NCBI GenBank assembly: GCA_029891345.1
Contig: CM056994.1
Location: forward strand, 136,220,457-136,284,456
From: Dryococelus australis
Taxonomy: Eukaryota > Arthropoda > Insecta > Phasmatodea > Phasmatidae
Length of the DNA stretch: 64,000 bases
Direction of reading: 5' to 3'
The notes beneath the pieces were generated by a model. The model was not told where the DNA came from. It did not search any database and saw only the letters and a list, made by a program, of their open reading frames with translations. The position numbers and the translations under genes were made by a program. Shown here in pieces: positions 45,286 to 58,399 of this stretch. Every line of letters starts with the position of its first letter. Position 1 is the stretch's first letter.

Positions 45286-46687
45286 TGAACATTGCCAGAT
45301 ATATCTGCTAGTAAAATTAACATAACGTATAAACTGAATATTGCAATTTCATAATGTTAGAAATTTTACCGCAGTTAAAAATAAATGAACATTCATATTT
45401 ATTATTGCCACTACTTGTAAAAATAAGCAGCGTGTTTAAAATTAAAGTTCCTTGAAAAAACATATATTAAACAGTGTAACCCTTTAGGTACCATTTAGCA
45501 AATAAAAATTATAAAATATCATACATCTTGAATTCAAACAATGTGTTTAATTGACGCTGTAAAATAAATCTCTCAAACAATTGTGTGTAAACTTGTAATT
45601 CCGTGCAAACATTAGGCACGCGAATGCAGTATAAGCAAACACTTAAAATATATAAACTTTCTGTAAATTTAAAAGAACAATGCAGTTGTGGCTAGATGCA
45701 CCACATATGACAAATATACAACTACTACACATATCATGAGAATATACGCAGCCACTAGTGATGCCATCTAGACATGACTATTGCGTAAATTTAGGCAAAC
45801 ATTGTGAAATGAAATTACATGATATGTTTTAAGCTGCCAGAATCAATTTACTCAATTTACACAAGTAATGCTATAGTTTTAAAATTACTAGATTTCTCCA
45901 GCACCAAAATACGCAAAGGTAAATAAAAAAATAATCATATTTGTAACAGAAGCTATAATTTGAGATTCCACACCCAAAAGTAGATATATTTTATTTTGCA
46001 CTACATGTTGGCCTATTTAGCAGTTTACGCAACAGAACACAGAAATCTACACCTTCCATATTGCCCTGCTGTTAACGATTTGTTTTAATATTAAATCGTA
46101 GAATTATTCAACATTTTTTATTTGACATCACAGTTTCATATAATTTCATACATAAGTTATGGTATATTATATGATCATAACAAAATATTTGAAATGCACC
46201 AACATGCTATTTATTAAAATAGTCTATGATGAGGTAAACTAATGCAACTTGAAAATAATTAAACTACTATATGTATATCAATGGTATTTTATGTAGACTA
46301 TGGTGTAGTTATTTAGAAGTGACTGTTCTGTTAATATATGCAAACATTGTATGGTAAAATAATGTGCAATGTGTGAAACTACCCTGAAGTGTTCATAAAT
46401 ATTTACACTAGTAATTAAACGGTAAGTCTACTTTATTTCTACACAAGAATATGAAGTTGTGAATTCGCACAACATTTGTAATATGACCCACAATGGCTTA
46501 TGTAATTTCAGAGGTACAGGTGTGATATTTTTAAATGACATGCCTTCTTGTTGTATCTAGAATTTTACAAATCTACGTGAGTAAAATTACTCAGTCTATT
46601 TCGATGTACTTCCCCGATTTATCTACAGTGTCATCTTGCAACAACATAATGGAAAATTTGTCTAGATGTACAGTTTTTGTTAGTATG

Positions 46688-47100
46688 AATATGGTACCAC
46701 ATTGGTGTAGTGTTCTGATCACATCTCACACCACAGCGATGCGAGTTTGATTCCTGGTATGGCCAAACCAGAGATTTTAATGTGGGGGGAAAGCGGCAAA
46801 CGATGCCATCTGCTGGTGGGTTCTCTTGGGGAAACCCCACTTCCCCATTCTCGCATTCCACTGCTTCTCCACAATAGTGATTCATTCCGAATCATACTCC
46901 GGTTAAACATGCGCCTATGGATCCCACCTTTGCTTTGGTTTGTCACTACAAGTACACCCCCTATTCTTGGTCGCCATGGTGTAGCGGCTAGGTAGTTTGC
47001 CACCCACCAAGAAAATCCATGTTTGATTCCCGACGGAGTCACTCATGGATTTTCACACGTGCTAATCATGCTGGATGACGATGCTACTTTTCTTGGGGAT
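46688..47100 (+). mobile_element. Two tRNA-derived SINE-like units
   Basis: Unit one (46688-46755) has TTGGTGTAGTG and GAGTTTGATTCCTGG. Unit two (46970-47035) has CATGGTGTAGCGGCTAGG and TGTTTGATTCCCGAC. Each pair fits A and B boxes of a pol III promoter about 35-45 bases apart. Both are followed by CTTGGGGA-type sequence (46827 and 47094), suggesting related bodies. Confidence 0.55.
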
Positions 47101-47329
47101 CTCCCATTTCACCCACGCTTACATTTTGGCTCTGCTCCATGTCCACATCAATCACCCTCATCAGTTCTTAAAGACCATATATGTAAAAAGTCATCCAAAC
47201 CCCTCAACCCTCCTCATTTGATTGTTATTGCTGTGTGGGATTTTAAAGTGGTTACGATAGTTTTAATGCATCAAAATGTAGTTTCTGCCGATAATAATGT
47301 CACAGATAGTTCGAACTGAGAAACGATGG

Positions 47330-49005
47330 GCCAAGTTTTCAGGATATCATATCAGCGCAGTGTAGAGTCTTAGACAAAATCAGTTTAACACCTGAAATTC
47401 AATCTTTTCTTCTGGATATTCAGCGGACACAAATCTCAGGAGTGCTTCCAGCAATAACAACACACTATACTAGTGAATAAAATTGAAATGTCTGTCTGTT
47501 ATATCAAAATTGATACCAATATCTAAAGGTAATATGTTATTCAAACAATGTTGAAGCATAAATAACCATTTTTAAAATTGTTGTGTCTGTCTGGATGTTT
47601 GTCCAGAAAAAGCTCCAAAATGGCTGAATCAATTTTGATAAAACGTTCACATATAATAGCGTTTATTTCTATTTAAAATCTGCTCTTTATTTCATCTCGA
47701 TATCTGAAATGGTTATTACGTAAATTACATTTTTTCATATAATTTTCTTTATGTTTCATATGATATTTCTTTGCAAAAGGAGTATTGTTAAAAAGCACTG
47801 TCGAAACAATAGTTTTTAAAATATTTATTGACATAATACACATCATAGATAAAGATACATTAGTATTTGGAAAAACCTAGTAAAATACCATATTATTAAA
47901 TCACCAACACTAACGTGACGATAAAACTATTTCCTACAGTAAAATAATCTTTCAAACCAATTATATAGGTATGTATTTCAATAACTCCATAAAACCTGGG
48001 TGAATCGATGGCTGGCTGTTTTTAATAACTCCATAAAATTTAAACAAAACAATATTTCAACATGAAACCTGAGCAAAGCGATGGTGGGCTGTATTTTAAT
48101 AACACCATAAAACCTAAGCGATGCAAAATTTCTATTTTAAACATATCTAACAAACCCTAAAGTCTACACGAATGAAGTCGCAGGCACTACATTAATTTCC
48201 CTCTAAACGTAAAAAGACATTTGTAATTTCTATTTAATTAATATTTAAAACTAAGTTTATCTTTTTGTTTTGATTATAGAAATTATATGTATAAATTTTG
48301 ACTGACACAATTAACGGCTTATTTAAATTTTCTATTTCTATTTTTAAAATATGTAAACAAATCCTCAAGTCCACACAAACTAAGTCGCGGGAACAAATAG
48401 TTACAAATAAAATTTTTCTCTTTTTTGTGGCAATAGAAAAATACCATGTATAAGTTTTACAACACATCAATCACATATGCGTAGTCTACAGTGCCTTGTA
48501 AAAAACACATAATGTAAATACTGAATATAATGCATCAACTAAATACCAACATCACAAATATTATTTCTTAAAATTTCACACAGATTTTTAATTGATTTTA
48601 CAAAAAATCCAAATTCTGAAAGAAAAAAATGTATTTAGGCAAACAAGAAATGGTTCTTAAAGTTAATTAATAAAGACTTTACATTTGTTTCTAAACAATA
48701 ATTTATTCACCGTAAAACTGGCATTTTATTTTACAATCTGTTATTACATGTCAAATTTAATTATGCAGATGGTAAAATCTAAATTATGATGAATCAGAGA
48801 AGTTTGCTCAGAAATACTGCAAAATATTGCAAACAAAAGAAATATTATATAGTTAAGTAATAGTTTGTGCATCCAGTTGGATCACAAAATTAATTAATCT
48901 TTACAATTGATTTGTTGAAATCCACACACACTAAAAACATACAATAAGCAAGTAAGAAAAAATTTCAACAAAATAAACAACTGAATTTAACTTTTAATTA
49001 CAATC
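47330..49005. repeat. AT-rich intron DNA with small local repeats
   Basis: TTAATAACTCCATAAAAC-type and AGCGATGGTGGGCTGT-type words alternate two to three times at 47975-48115. A block CCCTAAAGTCTACACGAA near 48155 has a diverged partner CCTCAAGTCCACACAAAC near 48363. No gene was recognised. Confidence 0.4.
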
Positions 49006-49009
49006 CACG

Positions 49010-49640
49010 GTGGCAGCTCAATTTCAGTTCCAAATTACCCGACTTTTCCAGATTTTCCAGACCAAATTCGTGTTTTTCCCTGACTGATCATTTTGGCTTT
49101 ATCTTTGCTAATGACAAAATTTATCATATAAATTGTATTATGCAATGAGAAAAGTAAAAGTGTTACCTTGGTGCAGCAGCCATAATAATAGAATTTTCAA
49201 AAATAATACTGTAATGCTGTGAGGTGAACAAAACCCCTGAAGTCAAAAACTCGTGTACACAATATTCAGTTTAACAATGCATATAGTTGGCAATAGAGTT
49301 TTCACCCAAATAAATTTTAAACTTAAAACATTTCTTATTTGTGACATACCTAATGTATCAATACATTTCTTGAGAAAATTGCATAAATGGTACCTTACTC
49401 AAAATAAAAAGTGTGACTTTGCATGGATAGATTTTATCTATTCAGCACCACTCTGCTGAAACCATTCTTTGCTGAAAAATAATTCCCATAATTTAAAATA
49501 CAACCTTCCTACTTTACATGTTTTCTTAAAAAAATTTTCCTAAATTTTTTCAAATTTCCCTGACTTTTCACTGAGTTTTTCTAACCAATAGAATTTCCTG
49601 ACTTTTCCAGGCTTTCCCTGTTTTCCAGAAGAGTGGCCAC
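49010..49640. repeat. Dispersed repeat with CCTGACTTTTCC words
   Basis: Both ends carry GACTTTTCCAGATTTTCCAG-like sequence (49040-49080 and 49555-49632), and a related piece with GACAGGGTGTCTACAAAACC and GTGACTTTTCCCTG occurs at 54635-54730. Such GGTGTCTAC...CCTGACTTTTCC elements are common in animal genomes. No coding sequence seen. Confidence 0.4.
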
Positions 49641-49644
49641 CGAG

Positions 49645-50690
49645 CAATCATTTCATTTTCGGCCCTCATCTTCATTCCACCAATACTCCACCTTCATCCC
49701 ATCTCATCTGATCCATTCTTCAGCTGCTTTGCTCCAGTTAGTGCCAGTCTCCTCTCATCCCATGCTGTAACCCTGTTTCAGGTGGGAATCGAGTGTTGAT
49801 TTTTGTTTGCACGCAAAATATTAACTGTCTGTTGCATTACAATGATCGTGGACAGACACATTTTAGCAGAAGCAATATAGAAAAAAATATGTTTATAAGT
49901 AAATTTGTGGACATTCACATAACTTTTCCTTTAGTAATAGAATAACAGATGTAATTATTAATAAACATATTTTATTATGGCTGCAGACGTTACATTTTGA
50001 GAGCAGCGAAATGCATACACTATGTATATTAGTCACATGGCAAAGTATTTATTTATATTAACAAGTGGCTGCAACATAAATTGACTGAAAAGGACAATTA
50101 AACCAGGCCTTAAAAAGTGCTCACTTTAAAGTGATTAGCCTATATACATTTATGGTGTTGTAGAGAAATAATTATGTGCGGTGTGATCGTAAACATATGC
50201 AAAACATACCATCTCTGTGAGCTAACACCTTACATCGAGGGCTTAGTGTATTAGAATATGTATGATGACAGTTACAAGGAGTCAGAGTGGATGAATAAAG
50301 AAGTCTTAACAACGATGTTTAATAAGATATACTTTTAAACTTACGACCCAACAATAATGCGTCGTCAAATGTGTGTAAAATGACGGTTACAAGGAATAAA
50401 AGTGTGCCAATACATTTACATATAAACAAAGTCCTATGTTTTCGTTGAGTCCCTACGTCCTAACAACGTATTTCAATATTCACAAGTCCTTGTAACATAC
50501 ACTTGTGGTGTACACATATTTAATTTAAAAAATTTCCTTAGCTTTTTTGAATGTATAGTATTGAAAAAATGCCCCATCACAATAGTGTATTTCTTTTTTA
50601 AATTTTATCTTGCGCAAGGCATGCAAGAGGCGAAAGTCCTCGAAGCATACCTTAAACACGTGTGGGAGTGTGTGTATATATATGTGTGTA
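49645..50690. other. Intron DNA, no gene seen
   Basis: AT-rich sequence with a GC-neutral patch at 49640-49780. A TCAAATGTGTGTAAAATGACGGTTACAAGGA-type duplication is visible as two related pieces near 50265 and 50375. Nothing else recognised. Confidence 0.35.
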
Positions 50691-50696
50691 TGTACA

Positions 50697-50914
<218 letters not shown>

Positions 50915-51694
50915 CCAAAAAGAATACATATTACACTGGACATCAAATGCCAAACTGAACTTACCTCTAAACCTTTTACCTTACCTAGTGAGGGGGCCAA
51001 AGGGATAATGCACAGAAGGGAAAGGGGGACTGGAGCCTCCAGTATACAAGCACTGGCGAAGGAGTGTCATCCCGCCACATTCTACTATAATCCGGATGGC
51101 TGATGATGCAGTGCTGGTGAAGATGGTATGTGCAGACATGTGGTATATGTGGAAGAGCTGATACCTTGCACATCCATGATGTTTGAACGTGCTATCTTTG
51201 TTACTTTATGGATTCATTTACAGCTAGACTTAAAAAGACTTATACACATTTTACAACCATTAAGATAAAAGTATTTCATAATGACAGCAGCCAGTCCAAG
51301 AGAATATGAAAAAAATGATTATGTGTAGCACAAAGGCCAGTGAGCTTAAAAATGTTTACGGTCTCTGCTACCTTAAAATAATTTTTCAATTTTGCAATAA
51401 CTGATATTCTGCAACTAACATTAGAAGCAGTCATTAATATGTCTTGAATGTTAGGCATATGATTAAAAAAAAAAAACTGACACGTGATTTAGAACTTTGA
51501 TATGATGAAAATAATGACAATACTGGTTCAGGACACTACGACAAAATCAATTAAACTGGCATTATAAATTAATTACAGTTACATTTTATAAACATAAATG
51601 AGAAAATTAACATAACACAGTAAACATCCTTAATAAGAAAAAATAAATTAAAAAAACTATTGTAGTATGCGACAAGTTAAGGAACAATACCTAC

Positions 51695-51914
51695 TATTTT
51701 GATGGAGCATACTGCAATGCCATTATCATGAAGTTCATCTTCAAAAAGTGTTAGATCCTCATAAAACAAGATCTTCTCTTTTTGTTTCAGTTTGTCCAAG
51801 TTTATTCTTTCAGTTGTTGGAGTAGGCACAAAACCCCCAACTAACGACCCTGAATAGTCGGTTGTAAAGGTCCAATCAAATGGCTTGTACTCTGTCATTT
51901 TGCTAGCTTCTTCT
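51695..51914 (-). CDS. TIPRL: TIPRL/TIP41, central coding exon (exon A)
   Basis: The exon has 220 bases: one base completing a split codon, then 73 codons. It encodes [40 protein letters not shown] and [20 protein letters not shown], matching about residues 92-172 of human TIPRL (KP-[YF]-DWT-[YF]-TTDY, KFFEE-type and [10 protein letters not shown]). On the minus strand the acceptor TGTGCAG precedes 51914 and the donor GTAGGT begins at 51694. The last codon ATA joins in frame to AGA-GTT-ATG of exon B. TIPRL binds PP2A-like phosphatase catalytic subunits in the cytosol. The methionine at 51898 is internal. Upstream exons (GPWKL- and LPEMMF-type segments) were not found before 64 kb. Confidence 0.92.
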
Positions 51915-51919
51915 CTGCA

Positions 51920-54630
51920 CAGGAGTGAGAAATATACATGTAAATGAAATTAAATGTCTTATGCATCAAAGAACTACAGGTATTCATTTCCATGATGTCC
52001 CAACACAAATATATTTACAGTATGTATGTATTGTATATATAAATAAATATATTTAATATATTAATCATAATTAAAACATATTAATCAGAGAACAAATTTC
52101 AGACCATACCATTATTTTTATTATACCGGTGCATGTGAACACATGATAAACAACAGTGTAGGTTGGAAGGTTACTAAGAAACATTTTCCAAGGAGAAACA
52201 TAAGTCTTAAGATCCCATATAAACATTATTGGTGATGGCAATATGTGGGGCCAGTAAGCCACCAGGACAATTATCCAAAAGACATGCGTTCAGCTATTTA
52301 CTATCATAGTACAAATACTCTCTCTCATGTAACTTGGCAAGATTTTGTAGTTCAATGAAAGTAGCACCAATGTTTACCTTTTGTTTAGGTATCCTCGCCA
52401 TCAGCTGGTGCGTCAAGTTACGGCTGTATATTTTATCAACACGCTGTCAGCTAATCTCCTTGTCATTGTGATGCCAAACAAATTTTAAGGAATTTACAGA
52501 CTGATATCTGTCAAAAACATTTGTAGGGCACAAAAGAAAAAATAAAAAACCTAGCAAAAAATGAAATATTTGTTAACTTTTTATAATTTATTTGAGAGGT
52601 TAATATTTGCGAGACAATAAGTGTAGTACTTATCACACTTTGGATGTTACAGCTAATGTGTTAAGACTGGAGATAAAAGTAATTCGCAGAACTTGTTTGA
52701 CAACACATTTTCATCTACCAACAACTCAACTCACCAATGACTTTTGCAAAGCAGTTACAGTTGACTGTCGCTGTACCAAAAATGCATGTACTGATAAACC
52801 GTATCCACAGTTAAATTTCAGTGGTCCCAGGAAAACTCCTATATAATTAATGATAAAGCTAACCACTTGTATCGTTTATCGGATGTTGCGTCGATCAAAG
52901 TATATTTCAGGTCCCGTCACCTACGATTTCCTGCAGCAATTTTTTAAGCTGGTTGTTTATGAAAACGTTTCGTAACTGGATGTGAAATACGTCACGTGCG
53001 TCGTCGTTTATCACTGCTCTGCGGTACGCTGTCTGTCTTCCCAACACGTCTGCAATGTCTGTGGCATGGTGCAACATGTGTCTGGCTTGCTACTTTCCCT
53101 TACACGCTTGACTAGAGGGGATTGGTTACCTAGCAACCAATGTGGTAACCTAGTGTCCTCTGTCTCTCCCTCCCTCCTATTTCTGTCTCTCTCAGCCACA
53201 CACCTTCCCCTTACATGCCTCTTCAAAAGGAGAAGCTGTTGTCTAGAAAAAGAAAAAGCACATCCGCTGTCTCTCTCGGCCGCGCACACTTGCCTTCACA
53301 TGCCGGCCACAGAGCAAATAAAGTGTGCATGGCGAACAAAGAAATTTTACTGAGATTATCTATCGCTCAGAACAGTTGCACCAATCATCACTCGTATTTC
53401 AAGCAAATGGTTTTGCATGAAAATGTTATGCAATACATTTTTGTAATATTTCAGAATATTACAGGATGCAAAGGGTTTTCTTATGATTAATATGTTAGCA
53501 TTTAAATTTTTAAATTATTCTAGTTTGCATTTCAATTGAATGTTACGTACATAGATCTGTGAAAATTATGTTAAATTAGATCATCCTTCCATTCTGTTTA
53601 ACATTTGCTATTCAAAAATTCTCTTTGGAGTTACCTAGGGAAACATTTTAAAAAATCTGAAAGTCAAAAATAATATTCAAGAAAATGAAATTTTGAATGT
53701 CTGGAATAATTATCGCTACATGTAAATAAAATGTTTTGCAGTCTTTCATACGTTATCCAGCATTTTGAAGAGATTATTTTGCATTACAAGAAGAGTGTGG
53801 TCAAATGTATTCTATATCCCATGACTTCTATGTCCCAGAAGTCCCATTTTGAGTTTGTGTAACTATAGACTAGCTGGAAAATTTTGAATATTTCCTTAAA
53901 AGTGGAAACAGCTGCTTTTAAACTTCAATAACAAAGACTAACATCAAATATTTATAAATGTTATTTCAAATTTGAAATAATTTAAATAATTATATATTCT
54001 TCTAATCACATATTGTAAGGAAGGATACAGTGAGTATTTAATATTCGTCTTGCATATTCTGATATCAATCCAAAGTGAGCATCATCTTAATTTCTCTTTT
54101 CTCGTTAATTCATACGTTCTATCTCCTTAAATTTTCATTAAATTAACATAATTACTTAGTTCTTTTCTTTAGTAGTCCTAAAATATTAATTACGGTCTAG
54201 TATAAAAAAGTGTTGATGTTTTTGTGGAATAATCTGGTTTGGAAGCGTTGATTTTTGTATATTCAAGGTAATATGTCTTCTTATTAGATATTTACTCTTG
54301 GAGCCCATATGTCCTGTAGATGTAATTTTATTTGTTATATTTCTATGATAATTCCTAAAAATTACAACTATTTAATAATAAATCTTAAATTTTAACAAGG
54401 AATTATTATTAGCAAAGATGTTTTCTTTTGTGATTAAAGGTTGTATTTTCCCATTAGATTGTTGTTTCATTGTATCTGGTGTAAAATCAACATGGTTTTT
54501 AAACGTAATACTAATTTAACTCATGGAGCAGCATCTTCATGAATAAAATTATATGCCCAGAAGCTTATACTTTACCATCCCTGGCCGCCAAAAATTGTTT
54601 GAACATCAAGTGGCTTGCATTACCAAATCA
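51920..54630. other. TIPRL intron DNA, no further exon found
   Basis: Sequence upstream of exon A on the minus strand. At 52970-53330 the DNA is CpG-richer (TACGTCACGTGCGTCGTCG near 52989), resembling a CRE/E-box-like promoter fragment or a transposon piece, with two overlapping unrecognised frames on the plus strand. The rest is AT-rich with no motif. Confidence 0.35.
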
Positions 54631-55227
54631 AGACAGGGTGTCTACAAAACCTGCTGCATAAAATTCCGTGACTTTTCCCTGTTTTCCACACCAAAAGTTG
54701 TGGTTTTCCCCGACATTTGTTGTAAACTGCAAGATAATTTTTTATTCTTTGTTTTACAGTACTGATGTCGGTATGGATTGTATAGGTATGTGCATGCATG
54801 CTCACAAACACAGACACACACACACCCTGTTAAATTTTCCAGTGGTGGATCTATTATGCCAAGGTAATGAATAAAAGTGTGTGAAAACTATGTTACTATA
54901 CAAAGAAGACATCATTACAAATTTAATCACTGCTACAAGAGACACACTGTTAAATAAAAAATAATGACAAACATAAACCAAAAGCTTTGAACCAAGGCAC
55001 AATGCCCCACTCTAAAAAGTCCCCTCCTTTGTCTATCTCTAGATACACCACTGTGTGGCAGGCAGGTCCGAATACCATACTGATGTTTATTCTCTACGCT
55101 TAACAGAAACAAATTTATGCAGTGCGTTAAAAGACAAATTAATTTTGTAATCACAATATGTACACCAAATAATGCCCAAAAATTGATATCTAATTACTGG
55201 TCGTTTTTATTTAGGACAAAACAAGTA

Positions 55228-55348
55228 CAGTGGCCAGCAGTTATCTGGGTGCGTCTCAGCGCGTGGAAGTAGGGTCATTGGAGAAAGGGGAAAGGGGACA
55301 CCCCTTAAGACTAGGGAGCTCACACGCCCAGATACCTGCTGGCCATTG
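55228..55348. mobile_element. 121 bp MITE with Tc1/mariner-style TA target
   Basis: The element starts CAGTGGCCAGCAGTTATCTG and ends with the inverted CAGATACCTGCTGGCCATTG. Terminal inverted repeats of about 27 bp have three to four mismatches. A TA dinucleotide flanks each side (55226-55227 and 55349-55350), as in Tc1/mariner target duplications. There is no coding capacity, so it would depend on a transposase elsewhere. The flanks (54.73-55.22 and 55.36-55.99 kb) show no gene. Confidence 0.8.
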
Positions 55349-56009
55349 TAATAAAAATAAGACATGATGTACAAACACTTTTTTTATAATAATATTTTTA
55401 AGTTCTATTGTATTATACACAGGTCATGTTCGAAATGGCATATTTTGTTAACAAAACTGTTATGAGAACCAATTTTTTTTTTTACAAAAATAGTGAACCT
55501 ATTGCAACCAGTGCTGAACAAGCGATAATCGATGGCTCCCAAATTTGAATCTACTAACTAAACCTCAAATTACTAAGATTACCAAAAGTCAATCTGAACA
55601 CAGCCTGATTCAAATATAAAACACTACAAATAATAATTTTAGAACACCCTATAATCGTAGAAGCTTCATAAAACACTGCAATGCACAAAAAGCAAAACCA
55701 ATTGCTGCACGTGTAGACTGAAGAGATCCACCTCTCCTTCACTACCTGGATGTCCAGCCATGTAAAATTATTTCTCCATTTTGTTGTTTACAAAATACAC
55801 TCATTAACACGTGCAGCAGAAAAAACACGAAGGAAGTCAGAAGTAAATTACTCATTGTGCTTCATGATACTTTAAAATAGCACACAGTTCAAACATGGAT
55901 CAATCGATAAGAAAAAAATAGTTTACAGTAGTAAGTGCTGCTCTCTAGCACGACACCAAACAAAAATTTATCACTAACACACCCTGGCGCAACCCACATA
56001 CTATGTAAA

Positions 56010-56345
56010 GTAGAACCCCTCTATTACGACCCCTCACTGTTCCTGAGAATAGGGTCATAATTAAAATTTGGAAAATTTTGGGTCAATTCTGACTCACCCC
56101 TAACCCCTATGCCCCCAAACTTGCCATTGTTTGCATGAAATTCATGTTCAATCGTCTCTTGCGCATAAAAAACCACTTATTAAATTATATATAAATATGT
56201 ATATTTTAATAGGTTTTATAATGTCCCGCATGTATGGCAATTTTTTGACAGTCCCCTGAAAAACAGTAGATATGGAGTAGACTGTATTCTGCTATTACTG
56301 AGACTAAACAGCTCGAGTTGAAAGTATGGGTCATGGAATAACGTA
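56010..56345 (-). mobile_element. End of a pogo-like DNA transposon
   Basis: The plus strand at 56012 reads AGTAGAACCCCTCTATTACG, close to the CAGTAGAACCTC-type ends of jerky/pogo transposons. The stretch at 56235-56265 is inverted relative to the repeat at 20.9 kb (AGGGGACTGTCAAAAAAT). No transposase domain can be read. Flanking DNA to 56.9 kb holds no recognised gene. Confidence 0.4.
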
Positions 56346-56939
56346 AGAATTAGTTAAAAACTACCCACGCGCATCCCACTTTCTTTAATACAGTATAGTA
56401 ACAACAGGAAATAAACAAAGAGATGGGTTTATGGGAAGATAAATACGTGGCGTGTAATGGACATAGGTGTACCATTACCGTCCAATAGAAATTACTAGTA
56501 ATCAAAATCGCTGTTCACGGAAATACATTTGTTACTTTAAAAATTATACATAGCTCGTGGAAAACAAACAATTAGCATGAATTTATAAATATGTTATTTT
56601 ACACAAGAAAGCTATTTTTTTCTGGCTGGTAGTGTTTCGGGAGCTGGCTAACAGATAGTGCGGCATGGCATGCTGTAACAGATGGCATGGCAAGGATGTT
56701 GTGAGCAGTGTGTGTTTATCAACAGATAACAGCACGTTGGCCTACCTATTGTTCCTGAATTTTTAAAAGTTCAGTTTTCTCCTATTACTGGCTCAAAACA
56801 ACACAAGTTTAAAACATATTTAGTCAAATTATTTGAAAAATAATTTAACAATACACTGCAACATTTCTGTGGGCTTTTGGAATTAATATCAAGCATGTAG
56901 TGTTATGGCTGTTCCTGAATGTCAAACCTAGAAAAGTTG

Positions 56940-57215
56940 TTTCTACAAGTATGGGCCGTGGGCACGATTTACCTTTGATGTCGGGATCCGCTCGACTGAC
57001 CAACATCATCAGCTGTTGCTCGTTTGACTGCTGCTCTGCAAATGCGCGGTGCAAATGGCGAAGGCTTGCTGGCCACCTTCCCTCACCCCGTCTGTCTCCA
57101 CGACAACCGAGATACCAGCCAGTCCAGAACGCCATACAGAGGCATTTCCGGTCAAAGAATATTGAAGTTATGGAAGTCTTGGTATTTTGTATATAAGCTT
57201 CTGTCTTTCCCATAA
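56940..57215. other. GC-rich block with open frames on both strands, unrecognised
   Basis: GC content rises at 56950-57160. A plus-strand frame (SGSARLTNIISCCSFDCC) and a minus-strand frame (QQSNEQQLMMLVSRADPDIK) are both open. Neither resembles TIPRL or another family I know. A promoter-associated exon or a transposon piece are both possible. From 57.2 to 58.0 kb nothing was recognised. Confidence 0.25.
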
Positions 57216-58059
57216 GTGGGGAGACAGGCTAGGGATCTACAACAGCGAAGAACTGCTGTTCCTGTTGGCATGCTGCCAATTTAAATGATAATACGTATAA
57301 TAACTTTTGTATTTTATATTAATCTTCCTGTAATTTTTCAAATATAATATCCACTGTGGGGTAGTGGGAATGTAAAGAGAAAATATTTAAAGAATCTTAT
57401 AATCTATATTTGATATCTTTTTAAAAGGGTAATTGCTCGTATGAATTTGAAAGTGATATAAAGAAAAATAATTGTGAATGAAACTTCTGACTGAAGTAAA
57501 CCCAACCTCTTTTTGACATTTTGGGGAGGGGCTCCTGTCTCAAATTTTACCATCTACATTAAGGAGCCATAGACACACAAAACCTATCTGTGTGTGCTGG
57601 CTGAAACCATCACAGTATGGAAGGCTGGGTGAGTAAGGATACAATGTAAAAAAACTCCCAACGTTTGAAGTTGTGTTTCATTTTAATATGGACAGTTTTA
57701 ATTTGCATTACATTTTCAACACCTCTAAATTACTACTTTAGCGTGAAGTTTAGTTTGTAACACTAACAACCACTGTTTTGTGACCACGTAAAGGAAAATG
57801 AATTAATTAATCTAGGAACTCTTTCTTCTTTGCAAATTTTCTGTTTGTCTGATGTGAGTAAAGTCAGAATAGCCAACGTAATATTAATTTTCATTCATGT
57901 ATCAGCTAATAAAGGATTTTTGTAAATGACATGATGTTTGTTTCATATACGCTAAGTAGCCACTCACTGACTGTCATGATCTTGCCAAGTTATGAGACAG
58001 GGAGTACACTCAGAAATTATATTCGCAGTGTCTACTTAAAAGATTGCCTACTATTGGCC

Positions 58060-58392
58060 ACACAGACTGTACATGGCATGTGTACACATTCAAAGGTAGT
58101 TAGCATGGCACCAGTAGTGCCAATAACACACCATATCCACTCTGGTGTCAACAGGTGTCACATACCCAAGCCATTTAATGTGGTCCCAAATGCAGAAGTT
58201 GGGGTGAAATCAGGCGATCATGGTGGTCATGCAATGTGCCAATGCTCTAGTTTTGGTTGTACTGTGCATCAAGGTACTAGCAAACCACAATGGCAAATGA
58301 GATTAAGACACCATTCTGCTCGAACCACATCAAAAGCCACAGCTTCCAAGTGGTAAACAACTCCTGCAGAAAATTGAGGTACATAACATAGG
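58060..58392 (-). pseudogene. Tc1/mariner-type transposase, C-terminal remnant
   Basis: Read on the minus strand across several frames are LMWFEQNGVLISFAIVVC and YLDAQYN, then PP and SPDFTP, then NFCIWDHIKWLGYVTPVDTR. In Tc1/mariner-type transposases the order is MWFQ-x-DGA-PPH, YL-D, WPP-R-SPDL-x-P and DFF-LWG-x-[LI]-K-x-x-VY-x-TPV. The Asp of FQxDGA is Asn here and the last catalytic Asp position reads Asn. The enzyme would cut and paste DNA at TA sites in the nucleus. A 141-codon plus-strand frame over the same DNA (57931-58356) is a shadow. The rest of the transposase upstream (above 58.4 kb) was not found. Confidence 0.75.
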
Positions 58393-58399
58393 ACTGCCT

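Noticed and set aside
46688..47035. Functional tRNA genes
   Set aside because: A and B box words are present, but no complete cloverleaf or anticodon stem could be traced; SINE heads are the simpler reading.
51677..51898. Methionine at 51898 as the TIPRL start codon
   Set aside because: Homology to TIPRL continues upstream into EEASK and a good acceptor lies just above 51914, so the methionine is internal.
56845..57213. Upstream TIPRL exon on the minus strand
   Set aside because: The sequence lacks the GPW, LPEM and EFNA-type TIPRL segments.
57931..58356. 141-codon plus-strand frame
   Set aside because: The opposite strand carries ordered Tc1/mariner transposase motifs, so the frame is a shadow.
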